Below are positions 1-11,257 of a stretch of 64,000 nt of DNA, piece by piece. The stretch is taken from the NCBI GenBank assembly GCA_013368315.1, contig JAACJM010000183.1, positions 62,001-126,000 on the forward strand, read 5' to 3'. Every line of letters begins with the position of its first letter. Positions within the stretch are counted from its first letter, which is position 1. The DNA is from Tetrapyrgos nigripes. Its lineage: Eukaryota > Basidiomycota > Agaricomycetes > Agaricales > Campanellaceae. The notes beneath the pieces were generated by a model that worked only from the letters and a program-made list of their open reading frames with translations, made no database searches and was not told where the DNA came from. The translations under genes were made by a program, and so were the position numbers.

Positions 1-761
1 GCATAGTCATTCCCTGGCCCTTCTTGGGGAGCTGGGTCACAAATTGCAGCTGAGATTGTACCAACCGGAGGTTCAATGAGGAGGCAATCAGTCATGGCAT
101 CCTGTGCCGATCGGCCCTGTATACGTAGAAACGTAGGAAAGAAAAGTTTAAGAACGTCAGCTCTGACTAGTATCGCTATCAAACCAATAACAATAACAAT
201 GCCAATGGCATCCGAAAATGCAACGTACAAATCCGCTAGTGCACACATCGTACTCGATGGTATCGAAATTGGCGTAAATGTAGAAACATGTCCCGCCGGT
301 AGCTTCAATCGCCCCTTGCGGAGGTACAGCAATGGTTTCTGCGAGGCTAACGAGGAAGTTCGTAAGGGCATCGCAATCGGCGGGCACGGGCTGGGGGACA
401 GCTGTGTTGGTGCAGTCGATCTCCACGCCTAAATTCAAAGAAAAAAGTTCTAGGTAAGTAAACAAGGAACTATCGCCAAAAGAACTTCTAACATCGAGAT
501 GGACTTACAAAAGTTGCTACATTGTGAGATCTGGCGCTTCTCTACAGTGTTCCCGGAGGAAGCTGTTGCATTCCTCAGTCCTGCAAAGCCAGGGCATGAC
601 TTGGTGACTATCTTGACCTCCTTGTTTTCATGCATGAAAGTTTTCTCTTCGATCACTTGTGCATCGGACCCACAGCTATGACGGAGTGAAGGAGGTGCTG
701 CAGCAGAGGTGGCTGGTAGCAGAAGTGCAAATGAGAAGAAGAGGGAAGGGGTGAAGAGCAT
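1..761 (-). CDS. Small secreted ten-cysteine-type protein, copy A (3' end off window)
   Basis: Seen: three exons (761-509, 428-229, 116-1) join in frame through introns with GTAAGT and GTACGT donors. The protein starts with a hydrophobic signal peptide ending near TSAAAPPS. Next come a pro-region with a KR dibasic site (EKRQISQC) and a cysteine-rich tail with motifs such as AVPPQG and YDVCTSGF. The exon phases match the complete copy at 7088-7909 exactly, which fixes the model. The last exon would lie beyond base 1, so the gene is truncated by the window edge only. Known: KR sites in fungal secretory precursors are often cut by Kex2-type proteases. Inferred: a secreted, disulfide-bonded protein released from a precursor. 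The molecular role is unknown and I do not recognise the family by name. It is one of three paralogs in this window. Confidence 0.8.
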
Positions 762-1949
762 TGTGGAGGCTATTTGAGTGCTGACCAGTTGGCTGGTTGT
801 AGTTCAGACGTTGACTAGCTCGTTTATATGTGAAGACCTCAGGGAGAGTAATATTCTCCATTAAGCTCGTTGTTGCCTGAGTCGTGGACAATCTAGTGCC
901 TTACTGTCCCTCGTGTGAGTCTTCTATGCCGCATGTTGGACAGACGCGGGATGAAAGCTTCCACGTCCTGGAAAGAGTTCCGACCTGATCAGTGATACGT
1001 TGATCAGATGGTAAATGCTTGTACATGTACGCGTCGGTCCTTACATGTACCTAGTGTAATTTAACACGAAGTATCGATTTTCAAAGGAACTACACACACG
1101 TCCAGGGCTTCTGACCGAGCGACCTGGCCTGACCGAGACACTCCCCGTAGCCAAAAATCATCACATACGTATCTAGGTAAGGAACCAGGACTGACACTAT
1201 GTGGAATGACGTACATATTTATGCGAAAATGAGCAATACCCGGCGGCGGCACTCAGGAGCATTCAAATTGATAGGATGAGGAGGAGGAGGAGTGTATTAC
1301 CCAGACTGAAATTATTTTGGGACCAAGTACTGATACGCCGGGGTTCCGAATAGGAATTGTCAAAGCCCTTTGGGAGGAAAAAGACGTCGAATTCGCTGTT
1401 GAGGCAATGTTGATGGCTGTTCGGCAACGGCTTCTGGAGTCTGGAGTCTGGACCGGTCATACTAGAAGAGGGAATCAGGAGCCCAGTCAGGTTACGAATC
1501 AGACTTTATGCCGAACCACGGCAAAGGTTTTGCCCCTAACCGCGGAACGCGTACATAATGACTGAGTTTCCCAACAGAGACTATCTTCGAGAGCAGGAAA
1601 GAAGGTATAAGTCTACTTATTATTGAAAGCATCATCGAGATAGAGCTAGTACAGCGGAAGAGAAGAATTAGTGAGAAGCATTGTGTACCAATACGAGTGT
1701 GAGCAAGGAGATTATAGCACAAGTAAATGTGAGGAGATTGTTGAAGAAGGTAATGTACGGGATCTGCAAGGGTATTTGAAACGGTCGCATACACGGAGCA
1801 AGAGTGAAATATTTAGTAAAGCTTGAAGAAATCATGATATAGCAAACTTTGATAATTACGACCTGAAAACTGACCCAAGAACAACCCAAGTAAGTACCCA
1901 AGTAAGATATTAGTCGCAGAGTAGGGGTACTTACTAGAACAATAACCAT
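762..1949. other. Intergenic region, upstream of copy A
   Basis: No gene can be supported. A plus-strand open frame at 1317-1565 has a protein-like start (GFRIGIVKALWEE) but no convincing splice partners, and its tail looks random. A short piece near 1285-1310 resembles sequence found downstream of the other secreted-protein copies (GTGTATTACCCAGACT, compare 7985-8000 and 22180-22200). Confidence 0.4.
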
Positions 1950-2540
1950 TCATTCAGATGTATGAGCCCTTGACAACATCTTCAACCCAGAATCAACCTT
2001 TGCCCACTCCTTGACAGTACGCTTAAAGCATGCTGTATCGACCAAGAATCCATCTGGGCAAACAATCTCGGAGTCCACTGTTTCTGACCAGATCGCACGG
2101 CGTTCGTAACCAAAACCGCAATGTGGTGGTAAAACGTGCGCAAGAAACATCGACAAATCGACGTTCTCGTCCTCTATCTCATCCAGCGTCGAAAATCCCA
2201 CATTAAACTCCTCCAGATGATCAAACCGAGGCGGAGTAGGCAGAACTTGTGGCCAATGAAGCACTTCGCTTAAAGCTACCATCTGTACATCCATGGTATC
2301 CTTCCAGAGAGTTGTGGAAATCTTTCGAAGAGGATAACAGCAAAGCTAAAGATGCAGAACTCGGACCTCCGGACGTATTATCGCAAGGTGGATCACTCCG
2401 TAAAGCGATGACATCTTGCGAGTCTTTCTGTCGAGCTGTAGTACTAGGGCAGGGAGCCCTCGTGGCGACAATTCCAGATAGTCAAGGTGTCCGAGTTTCC
2501 TCCCGATTTGCATCAGTTCGTCGTCGTCTATTTTGATTGG
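1950..2540 (-). pseudogene. F-box/LRR-type protein, decayed C-terminal part
   Basis: Seen on the minus strand: a leucine-rich stretch (DDDELMQIGRKLGHLDYLEL, about 2520-2460) followed, in other frames, by RPEVRVLHL and a long tail at 2294-1950. The tail carries DLSMFLAHVLPPHCGF and ends in a tryptophan/leucine-rich helix. Known: this order is typical of the C-terminal half of basidiomycete F-box proteins, which choose substrates for SCF ubiquitin ligases. The pieces lie in different frames with stops between them, and no F-box is found upstream. Inferred: a pseudogene fragment. A spliced short gene is the alternative, but I found no good donor-acceptor pairs to join the frames. Confidence 0.45.
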
Positions 2541-2935
2541 AAGGATGTGTAGGAGAATGAGAGTGTTGAATCGCGTGCAACGTACTATTTATAATCAGGT
2601 ACCTGGCCACCATCCGGTTTTTCTGAAATTACAACACTGCAACTCACTCTTACTCTTCGATTTTGTGCTCGTTACAAATTGTGGCTTCTTACACATTGCC
2701 TGATATGACCTTTGGAACCGTGGAAGCAGATGTTGTGGAACAGCGAATATTTTCGCGACGCAAGTGCAAATTTGGCCAAAACTGGGTACCTGGCCACCTG
2801 CTCTAGCCCAGTAACAGGAGAACCTGCTGAGATTATTCTAAGTCATGTCATATATACCCTTTGCATATAGAAATATGCTGAATGTAAAAAGTTGCGGAAT
2901 GACAGTCGTCGACAGGTGAGGAGGAAATTGGGAAC

Positions 2936-3337
2936 ATGGTGGAATCCAGATGGAAGCCATACGATCCGGATACAGATGTCAAGTGGACGAGGACATTACC
3001 TTCAATGGTCGATAACGAAACTGGAGGAATGATTTCGTTTGCATCTGCCTTGGGAGCTGGATTGGAGGACGGAGAGGTTGCTTATCCGTTTTGCTGGGGA
3101 AGGAATGCCGCTGTCCATCAATTACAACCACTGCGCCAGGGAAAAAGAGGTCTCCTGCCAGTGGTCATTCATCTTGAAGTAAAGCTATGTATCATCTTTT
3201 GGTATTTCTTGGGCATCTACTCGATAGGTACTAGTGATATTTCCACCAGAAGCCGTGGTATCGGTATCATGACGGGCAATGGTACCGGTGTTCCGAGAGT
3301 GAGTAAGTCGAACCTGATTGTACACTGCCCTTGGTGA
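2936..3337 (+). CDS. Hypothetical open reading frame, 133 aa
   Basis: An open frame starting MVESRWKPYDPDTDVKW has protein-like composition over roughly the first 85 residues, then turns hydrophobic and low in information, as if it had run into an intron near 3180. I do not recognise any domain. It lies between the F-box remnant and the membrane protein gene, on the same strand as the latter. It could be an exon fragment of a decayed gene. Support is weak. Confidence 0.2.
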   Translation: MVESRWKPYDPDTDVKWTRTLPSMVDNETGGMISFASALGAGLEDGEVAYPFCWGRNAAVHQLQPLRQGKRGLLPVVIHLEVKLCIIFWYFLGIYSIGTSDISTRSRGIGIMTGNGTGVPRVSKSNLIVHCPW

Positions 3338-3620
3338 TCATTGTCTTCCGTGGAAGTACTAGTCTAACTCAAGTCTAACTCTGTGTTATGTCTAATGACC
3401 CCTGATCATCGCAATTCGACTAGCCCTTCCGCAAGGCAATACAGTATAACCGTTTTCTCATCGCCTAACTAACTTTAGCTTCATTACTACGAGGCTTGAA
3501 CGGTTGTAATTGGTGCCACCAATTGCAACTTAATTATTCAACAGGAGACTTTATTACGAACTTGCTAACTGCTAACTTATTGTGATCGTTGCGTCAGCTG
3601 GGCGCGCGGGGTCTGTCGCA

Positions 3621-3644
3621 TATAAAGATGATATCGTATATAAG
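3621..3644 (+). promoter_or_regulatory. TATA boxes of the seven-helix membrane protein gene
   Basis: Two TATA-like boxes (TATAAAGA at 3621 and TATATAAG at 3637) lie 140-160 bases before the ATG at 3785. They are followed by a C/T-rich leader, the usual layout of a fungal core promoter. Confidence 0.45.
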
Positions 3645-3784
3645 GGCGAGGCTTGGAAGGGGCTGAGGACCAGACTCTTCGTCTGTCCAATTCGTTTCAA
3701 GATTCCCCTTATCCCGAGTCGCCATCACCCCCACCGCTCACCCCACTGATCGTCTGAGTCCGTACTCCGTATCTGGAACCCGTA

Positions 3785-5763
3785 ATGTCCAGCTCAAACT
3801 CGACGAGTAGCGCTAGCTCTCCAACTAGTACCCAAGATGAAGTAGCTCAAGGAGGCCCCCTATTGGATGAAACCGCGGTAGGATTGTATCGGATTATTGT
3901 TTCGACTTCGGTAAGTTTTATGGTTTTCGGTGAGTACTTTCTCTTCATACTTATGTCTGTTTCTGTTTCTGGTATGAGGAGAGTCAGTCCCTGGGAGGAC
4001 AAAGGCGATATCCAAGTCCAAGTCCGCCTAGCGCGGATGATTAGCAGCTAAATGCTATGTTCTGCCTGTTCATAACTCTCTGATAACTCCGTTTCAACAC
4101 AATTCCTTATCTCATCTGTCCACCATCATTCATGCACTGCCGTACAATGCTAACCCCGATTTTCACTTTTCTATGTAGGAATGTTCTTCATTCTGGCTAT
4201 GTTGGCCAGTTCCATTCTCATGTGCGTGTTTATTCTCCCCTTCTCCCTTTTCTCGAAATACTTAATCAGTATACGTACTGACTCACACTTGTCAATGCAC
4301 ACCAATCTAGTCAACAAGGCCTTCGTACCTCCATCGCACGATGTATCCTCCTCACCGCCATTCTAACAATGCTAGTCGGCGACGGCTCTGTCGTCGCTTG
4401 TACACTTGCATTTCAACAAGCTTCGATGCGTAGTTTTGGGCAGACGCCATATAATGCGTTACCGTTGGAGACGAGGGTTAGTGCTGCGTTGACGGTGGTG
4501 GCGAGGATTATTGTGCGTCCGAGTCTTACAAGTATGCTGAATTGGGGTGTGGCATCCGTGTGACGTGGTTTTGATTGTAGTATCTCATTGGCGACGCGAT
4601 AGTCATTTGGAGAGCTTGGATTTTATTCAATAGACGTCGTGTGATTCATGTTGTACTTGTGCTTTGTTTGCTGGGGACGATTGGTGAGTCCATTTCAAGT
4701 CAAAACAAAACTCTTTCCCTACTGATGCACAGAGTCCTTTCCTAACATACTTCCTCCTCCTTTTCCTAATATACCTACCTAATTTCTTGCTACACTTATC
4801 TGCACTCTTCTCAACCCTTGCACTATCATACGATATAAAGCCGTATCCTTCGCAGACGGCGCAATTACACTACGAGTCGTCTTGACGAATATAGGAGGAG
4901 ATTCTAAGCAGAAGTTGATTCTGCCTATCATGCTGCTTGTGACGAATGGTATTACGACGATTTTGGTGGGGTATAAGACTTGGTAAGTCACTCAGACTGT
5001 CAGTGAGCTATGCCTTCTCATACTAATCATCTGGTTTTTGATTCTTGAAGGGAGTACAACAAATTCATTAAATCTAACCTTAGAGCCATGGAGGGGGATA
5101 CTAAATCGAATGCAGGAAACGTCCTGTTATTGTTGGTACAATCTGGGTTCATTTATTGTGTGATCTGGGTGAGTGATACTCGGACGTAGTCCCTTCTCTA
5201 GACTGGGACGTGCCGTTGGATTCTGATTCTTGATTCAACTTTCCTGTACTGTATGGTAGTTCTTCGCTCTCCTCGCCAGCTTGAACGTCTTTGACAGCTT
5301 CGGGATCAGAATACTCGGAGCCTTGTTACCTAGTATTGCAGTAAGTTCTTAGAACTTCCATCCTCATCATGGCCGTGATTTTCTGACCAAAATTCACTCG
5401 TCACGATAGAGCATGTACCCAACCCTCGTCGTCATATTAGTATTCAGACAAAAAACCATCAACGACTCAGGATTCGATACCTCTTCAAAATGGACTGCAT
5501 CTGCTACTACTTCTAGATCGTTAAGACCAATTCAGTTCGCAAAAAGTCCGAATTATAGTGGCGGAACTAGGAGGATGGGGACGGGGGTACAATCCTCGCT
5601 GACGCAGGTCTCGTTCATGACGGATATAGATTTGGAAAGATCAAGGGGTGACCTAAGGGGATCGAGGGGAGTGGCTGTTGGCCCGGAGGACAAGGATTTC
5701 CCCACAGAATGCAAGAGAGAGGTCGATGGGACAGATGTTGAACAAGTTAACCCTCAAGTTTAG
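3785..5763 (+). CDS. Seven-helix membrane protein, 8 exons, about 395 aa
   Basis: Exons 3785-3929, 4179-4221, 4311-4512, 4581-4683, 4841-4982, 5051-5168, 5260-5340 and 5410-5763 join in frame into about 395 residues. A Ser/Thr-rich N-terminus is followed by about seven hydrophobic helices. Helix 1 spans the first intron (YRIIVSTSVSFMVFG then MFFILAMLAS), and the motif LIGDAIVIWRAW begins a later helix. Known: the GDAxxxWRAW signature is common in a large, uncharacterised family of basidiomycete multi-pass membrane proteins with seven-helix topology. The C-terminal 90 residues are polar and probably cytosolic. Inferred: a plasma- or organelle-membrane protein, possibly receptor-like; ligand unknown. 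The weakest point is intron 4 (4684-4840), which is long and drops an open hydrophobic stretch; a different acceptor there would change the loop before helix 5. Confidence 0.75.
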
Positions 5764-6522
5764 ACGTCATTTACGGTATGAAAGATGTGTTTTTGTATTA
5801 CTAGTACCGAGTCCTATTATTTCATAGAGCTCTCAAGTGAAGAGAAAGCCACTGGGGATCTAAAAACCCTTCAAGTTCTAGCCGGGTGACGGCGTGTGAG
5901 CTAGATTCCAAACATTCGACTCGTGACTCCGTCTATCACCGTCACTGCTTGTTCATTGTCAGAAGTTGGATGGATTGAACAGTGTTGATAATGATGGTAA
6001 TAGTGCGTCAATTCATAAAAACGAAGGATTTTCGACACATTGTATCATAATCAGGCCAGAGTTTCGAAGTCCTTCATAATTCCAGGACGAGGGAAATGCG
6101 GGCCATTGCTGTGCGTGGCACGATGACGAGCAAGGGGGTGGCAGAATAAATATCCGGCACATCAGGTAGGGGGGAGGGCGGGTCCACCCTGTGCCAAAAT
6201 TTTTTTTTGACCCCCCTATTCTGTGATGCCTCCAGTGGTTTATCAGCAAGTATGTATGTATACTAGAGCTCATAAAGCTATATAGGTACCTGTAAGAGTG
6301 TGTTAGAGGGAAATTGCATGAAATCTACTCTTAAAACAAACGAGTAGCAGTAGACGGGCTGGCCGCTGTAGACTTATCTACGTGACTAAGTATGACAAAG
6401 ATTTCCATATTGGTATGGTAAAATTTAGGGTTAGGACTTAGTCTATCTTATCGCTAATGCACGTGATCTTAAGTTTACTATATAAGGCAGGAGGGGGAGG
6501 GGGAGGTCCAGTCCCTCCTCCT
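5764..6522. other. Intergenic region with one repeat end
   Basis: No gene seen. Bases 6082-6130 match the hairpin end of the TTACGAGGCC repeat family (GGGCCATTGCTGTGCGTGGC followed by ACGATGACGAG). This is a solitary 3' end on the minus strand without its 5' partner. Confidence 0.5.
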
Positions 6523-6652
6523 CACGCCGAAAAGACAAAAATATCCGCTCGACGGATAGATGACATTATTGTACTGATATAGGATGTATCTGTACAAAAA
6601 TGTGTTTCTGTACGCCTTTCTGCCGAGCGGATATTTTTGTATTTTCGGCGTG
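6523..6652. repeat. Hairpin element with 29-bp inverted repeats
   Basis: The arm at 6523-6551 (CACGCCGAAAAGACAAAAAT onward) is the reverse complement of 6624-6652 with one mismatch, around a 72-base loop. The loop itself contains a weaker palindrome built on TGTACAAAAATG. It could be a very short MITE or a foldback element. No clear target-site duplication was found. Confidence 0.6.
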
Positions 6653-6669
6653 CCTCCCTTCGGTCGGAG

Positions 6670-6858
6670 TCGGGGACGAGGGAAATGTGGGCCATCGTGG
6701 CACGATGACGAGGCCCAAAATAAGGGAACGGCATATCAGGACAGTATGGAATTTGCCGACTGAATAGAGGGGCTATTGAGCACAGCCACAGGCTGGAACG
6801 TCAGGTTATAAGAACGAGTCCCTTAAAAGGGCCTCGCAACCTTAAAGGGGCCTCGTAA
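6670..6858 (-). repeat. TTACGAGGCC-family element, type II
   Basis: Read on the minus strand, the element starts TTACGAGGCC at 6858. It contains GTTCTTATAACCTGACGTT and GTGGCTGTGCTC, and ends with GGGCCTCGTCATCGTGCC plus a hairpin tail near 6686. The first 40 bases are partly duplicated in tandem (two GCGAGGCC/ACGAGGCC starts). Similar copies lie at 55991-56222 and 47248-47345. Confidence 0.6.
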
Positions 6859-6894
6859 CCCCTGGAATCTCGATTTTAACGCTACATATGTCCA

Positions 6895-7087
6895 TCATGA
6901 GGTACAGAAGACTCAGCCAAGGGACAGTAAGGTACTACTAGATGTCTACGACTCTACTATACCCTTGGCAGGCAACAGCAAATGTTGTCAAAAGTATCAC
7001 TCTCCCTCAATCCCTCTGGCTATAAGAAGAAGCTGTTGAAGTCTGACCTACAGCAGCAACCGCTCAGCACTTGAACCAATCCCCACA
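6895..7087 (+). promoter_or_regulatory. Promoter and leader of secreted-protein copy B
   Basis: This stretch is repeated, with small indels, in front of the third paralog at 17520-17668 (shared pieces: TCCATCATGAGGTACAG, CCTTGGCAGGCAACAGCAAA, ATCACTCTCCCTCAATCCCT). The conservation shows that the duplication included the promoter, so both copies should once have had the same regulation. Confidence 0.55.
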
Positions 7088-7909
7088 ATGCTCTTCACCA
7101 CTTCCACTGTCCTCCTCTTCACATCTATGCTTCTGCTACCAGTCGCATCTACCGCCAGCGCAGCACCCCCTTCACTCCGTGATAGCTGTGGGTCGGATGC
7201 ACAAGTCATCGAAGAAAAAACTTTCGTACATGAAAACAAAGAGATCAAGCTCGTCACCAAGTCATGCCCTGGCTTCGCTGCATTGAGAAATGCAACGGCT
7301 TCCTCCGCAAACACTGTACAGAAGCGCCAGATCTCTCAATGCGGTCTCACATGTAGGTTTCGAGTTTATCTGGACATTTCCTTTTGCGAGTTCTTTTTTT
7401 ACTTACCTAAAATTTTTCCTCGAAAACTACAGGCTCATCCTTCGTATGCAATCCCACTGTCCTCCAACCCAACCTCATCGATTGCGATGAACTGACGAAC
7501 CTCCTCCTCCGCCTCAATGAAATCATTGCTGTACCTCCGCAAAGCACGCTTACAGCTACGGACGCAACATGTTTCTACGAATACGGCAATTTCGATACTA
7601 TCACGTACGATGTGTGCACTAGTTCATTTGTGCGTGCAGCGTCGCAGATAGTCACTTGAAGCTGAAACGCTGACGTCTTATGCCTTTTCTACCTTTTGTT
7701 TTGAACAGGGTGTATTGGGACAGCAAGCCATGACTGATTGCTTTAGCCAACCTCCGATTACTACAATCACAGCGGGGTTTTGTCTCTCACCTGGAATACC
7801 AGGCGATGATTTTATTATTCAGTAAGTGTACCTACTGTGGTTCATACTTTTTGGTGGTATCTTGATCTTGGCACTCACATTGTTTCTTCCCAGAATCGGC
7901 CATGTCTGA
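7088..7909 (+). CDS. Small secreted ten-cysteine protein, copy B (complete)
   Basis: Four exons (7088-7352, 7433-7629, 7709-7821, 7894-7909) join in frame to 196 residues. Introns are 70-80 bases with GTAGGT, GTGCGT and GTAAGT donors. Residues 1-27 form a signal peptide (MLFTTSTVLLFTSMLLLPVA). A pro-region follows up to a KR site at VQKRQISQC. After the signal there are ten cysteines, enough for five disulfides. The last exon adds only QIGHV. This is the reference member for copies A and C. Known: small cysteine-rich secreted proteins with KR sites are common in fungal secretomes, including effector-like and surface proteins. Inferred: secreted and probably Kex2-processed. No domain is recognised, so the function is open. 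Confidence 0.85.
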
Positions 7910-10188
7910 TGGTCTTTCTCACCTTGAAGGATTGAGCCTGAATGTAGCAAGAGATTCTTTGTGTGCAAACCTACTTAGGAGGAGTGTATATTACCCAGAC
8001 TAGAATGCTCTTGTTGTCAGTGGTTCGAAATTCTTGGCTATGGTCTTTGGAGAACTTGCATATCTACCCCCTCTCGCTTGCTAGCGAAAATGTACGATAT
8101 ACCGATAACTATGATGTCCACGTGCACAAGCAAGAATATATTTGCCTTTTTCGACGCATTTCGCTATTCTGAGTAAAAATCCGACCAAATTATAGCATAA
8201 AATCTCCGAGATCTCCCTAGGTCTGGCCCACGCAAAATTGTCGATGTTGGTTGTCCCCGACTGGAAGTTAACTTGGCGGCCTCGTAATTATTTAATATTC
8301 TTTCACTAGTACTATTCTACTCTAGTTGTGGAGGTTGGAGCTTGACGCGTACTTGACCAACCAACTGGGGGAGAGAGGTGCTGAAGGGGAAAAGCGTGTC
8401 CATGGATACCTACAAAAACTGAGATGAGTATACACCACCACCACATCACAAGACCCACAAATACGCACCAGTCGATTTCCGACAGTCACAGTGTTCCTTC
8501 ACAAAAGGCTTCTCTTGAGATCTAGTAAGGTACTGTGGTAGGGACGCACGTCCCTCCCGTCGGATCAATACTTTATTTCACTTTCATGTCTACCATACTT
8601 TCTTACCTTCAATTCGCATTCACCGTCGTACTTACTAAAGATTCTTCTTTCTCAAACCGGTTAACTTCTAGCTGATGTCACCTCCGATCCCTCCCGGTCT
8701 GTCCCATCCTTCGCACAGTGCCTTGAGCAAGCACTGAGGGTCTTGGGAGTCCCCTACTGCGTCGTATTCTACGTCTGATGGTTTACCGACTGGGAGAGAG
8801 AAGGGACAATTGGCAAAAAGTGAATCTGACTTTGCACTTGCAACGGGCTATTTCTATAATTATCTCGGACTTACTTTCCCCGACAGCTTCTCATTGATTC
8901 TATTCCCCTATCCCTATTACTTACTGTCAATCTGTTTCTCAACATCGTCACTCGCTTCTCTTTGTAGATACTTACACTTTTATAGCTATATTGCGTTCCT
9001 TGCAGTAAATTAGTATAAGTAGACACTAGTACTAGAAATCTGTATCTTTCCTTCTGCGCACTTTTGAGCCCCACTGAGCCTGAGCCGAGCCTTTTGAGCC
9101 TTTTGATCCCCTATTCTTTGAGCCTTTCTTATTCTTTGAGCCTTTTCACGTCTTTGAGCCTTCTCGAACCCCCTATCTGACGCGTTATTCTCACGCCGTC
9201 GCATTCCTTCTTTCACTCCCACTCCCATTTCCGAGACACGACCAGTTTCCCTTGGTCCTCGCTTAGACCTCAATCTCCTTCTTCAGTACCTAAGAAAGCA
9301 GTCGGTGCGTTCTGTAAGCTGAATCTTAATCAGTTTCGGTGTTTTGAGTGCAGAAGCATAAAGAAAGGAAGGGGAGGAGGAGAGAGAGGAGGAGAGAGGA
9401 GGAGAGAGAGGATGCGAGAGAGGAGAGAGAGTGAGAACAATAATAGGCAAAAGGAAGGTCAAACGCATCCAACAGAGCTTCAGGTTGATCAACCATTCCT
9501 CCGTACGTACTGCTCCAGCCAAACCATCATCCGGTTCCCCCTTCGGAGCTTTGGAGACAAAAGTCGGTCCTCGGCGTGCGTCTGTAAACAGAATGCTCGT
9601 CAGTCTCTGATGAAAGTGCAAAAGCAGGAAGGATCGGAAAGGAAAAGAACAAAAAAGGGAAAAAGAGCGAGAAGATGACAAAAATGAAAAGATGGAGAGA
9701 GCAAAGGACAAGGAAAGACAAAGAAATTGTAACGCACATGTACTCAAGAGAATAGCCTACATACTAGTACACCCACCCCCTGAGCCAGCTAACCAACCCG
9801 TCGGCATCTCAAGCCCGTTCCATGCGCGGTAACCGTACTAGTACCCAATCAACATTCAAATTCCACACATAATTCCCCCCTCCGTCGCACTCGAGTCTCC
9901 ATTCCAAGCCCGGCGAAGAAGGGGAGAAGGGGAGGAAGATTGGAGGAAGATGTCTGATGCTTTGACGCTGCTGCATAAGGACCTGCTGTCATTGCTGAAT
10001 ATCTCCCTAGACTCGCCCACGTCCACATGCGCCGGCTACGGTCCCAAAGGTGGAGGTTGAAGGCCTAGGAAAACTGTACAGAAGTAGGGAGGAGGTTTGA
10101 GGCTGAAGCAAATGAGGACCAGTCGGAGTTGATGCTGGTAAACGACTGGCGAAAGCTTCTGTCTGGACACGTCGGCGAAAAAATGATA
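7910..10188. other. Gene-poor region with low-complexity repeats
   Basis: No gene can be supported. About 8230-8287 is a decayed type III start of the TTACGAGGCC family on the minus strand. Bases 9066-9175 are a minisatellite of TTTGAGCC units. Bases 9358-9431 are an almost pure purine (GGAGAGA) tract. An open frame at 8810-9013 is hydrophobic and not convincing. Confidence 0.45.
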
Positions 10189-10415
10189 AGGTACGCGAAG
10201 TACACTTTGGGACCCTGTCACGTGAACCTGCACCTCCAATAACTTTCTCCAGAGAGCGAAATCAGGAAATTTGCCTCTGGGAGCCTCTTTGGAATAAAGA
10301 ACCCATGAGGGCCCCAGTGGCCGATTTCTCAAAATTTCATTGTGCAAAGTGATATTGCGAAAATACAGAGGCAATGAAGCACGTGACTGGGTCCCAAAGT
10401 GAACTTCGCGTACCT
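10189..10415. mobile_element. MITE with 37-bp inverted repeats and TA duplication
   Basis: The ends are near-perfect inverted repeats: AGGTACGCGAAGTACACTTT onward at 10189 and its reverse complement ending at 10415, with two mismatches in about 37 bases. Each end is flanked by TA (10187-10188 and 10416-10417). Known: TA duplications mark Tc1/mariner-type insertion. Inferred: a 227-base non-autonomous element. It has no coding capacity. Confidence 0.75.
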
Positions 10416-11257
10416 TAGAAAGCAAGGAATAGAACATGATATAATGAGAGACAAGCTCACCAAGACGGCCTGAACTGTGACCTCGAAAGCCTTTTGTTAT
10501 CTCGGAAAGCTTGATGCTTATACAGACGCCCCTCTAGATTGATGGAAAATATGACAGGGACATGCACGTCTAGGATAGACAGTATTGACACTTGTTTAGC
10601 AACGACTCTGGGGTCTGCAGTCTAGACCGCTCCATGGGCCTCGAAGATGGAATGCCGAAAAAAAAAAAAGGAAAGACAAACGTACTCCAGGCCTGTACCA
10701 TCAACAGGACGCTGACCATCATACCATAGGAACCGCGTATCATTCCGCAGCGCTGCCCGCGCCTACAAATTGCCACCAGACTACATACATCACACAAAGA
10801 GTGTCAAGATGTATCATTAGTCTGGATACTCGAGACTACTTAAAAGTAGTCTGGAGTTTATCTCATAGGGCGTAGCGCCCGCGAAAAGTTATTAGGTAAT
10901 CCACGGCGGGGATGAGTGCTTTTTTGTCGGACATTTTTGAACTGGAGTAAATCTCGAATATTTCAACAGTGGCCGGACTACTCCATATGGGACCGTTCAT
11001 ATGCCGAACTTCTACTGCACTGAATCGGCTAGTCGGACACGGATCCGTAATCCGCTGTGTACAAGTCAAATCTTGGTCTTTTTCCTTGCCCTCGATACCG
11101 TTAGCAAGCTATGGACCATAGCTAGCTGTCCAGATAGCTTTTTCGCCATTGTCCCAAAGATGTCAATGCATAAGAATATTTTATAGCCAATATATGAACT
11201 GCCCAGATTCACATAGAACTCGGACAGAATGCGTAGAGGTAGCTAGTAGAGCATATC
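10416..11257. other. Intergenic region with a dispersed repeat
   Basis: No gene seen. Bases 10836-10853 form a small perfect hairpin (GACTACTTAAAAGTAGTC). Bases 10907-10985 are a diverged copy of 38458-38545 (shared AGTGC, TTTTTGTCGG, CATT, TTGAACTG, AGTAAATCT). Confidence 0.5.

Noticed and set aside
1317..1445. Lumazine synthase-like start (FRIGIVKALW)
   Set aside because: Similarity is limited to about ten residues; no downstream lumazine synthase motifs follow.
9066..9175. Possible CRISPR-like array
   Set aside because: The TTTGAGCC repeats are only 8-10 bases with irregular spacing, a minisatellite; CRISPR arrays are not expected in a fungal nuclear genome.
9283..9747. 154-residue minus-strand open frame
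   Set aside because: Hydrophobic Phe/Ser/Leu runs come from the purine-rich microsatellite on the opposite strand.
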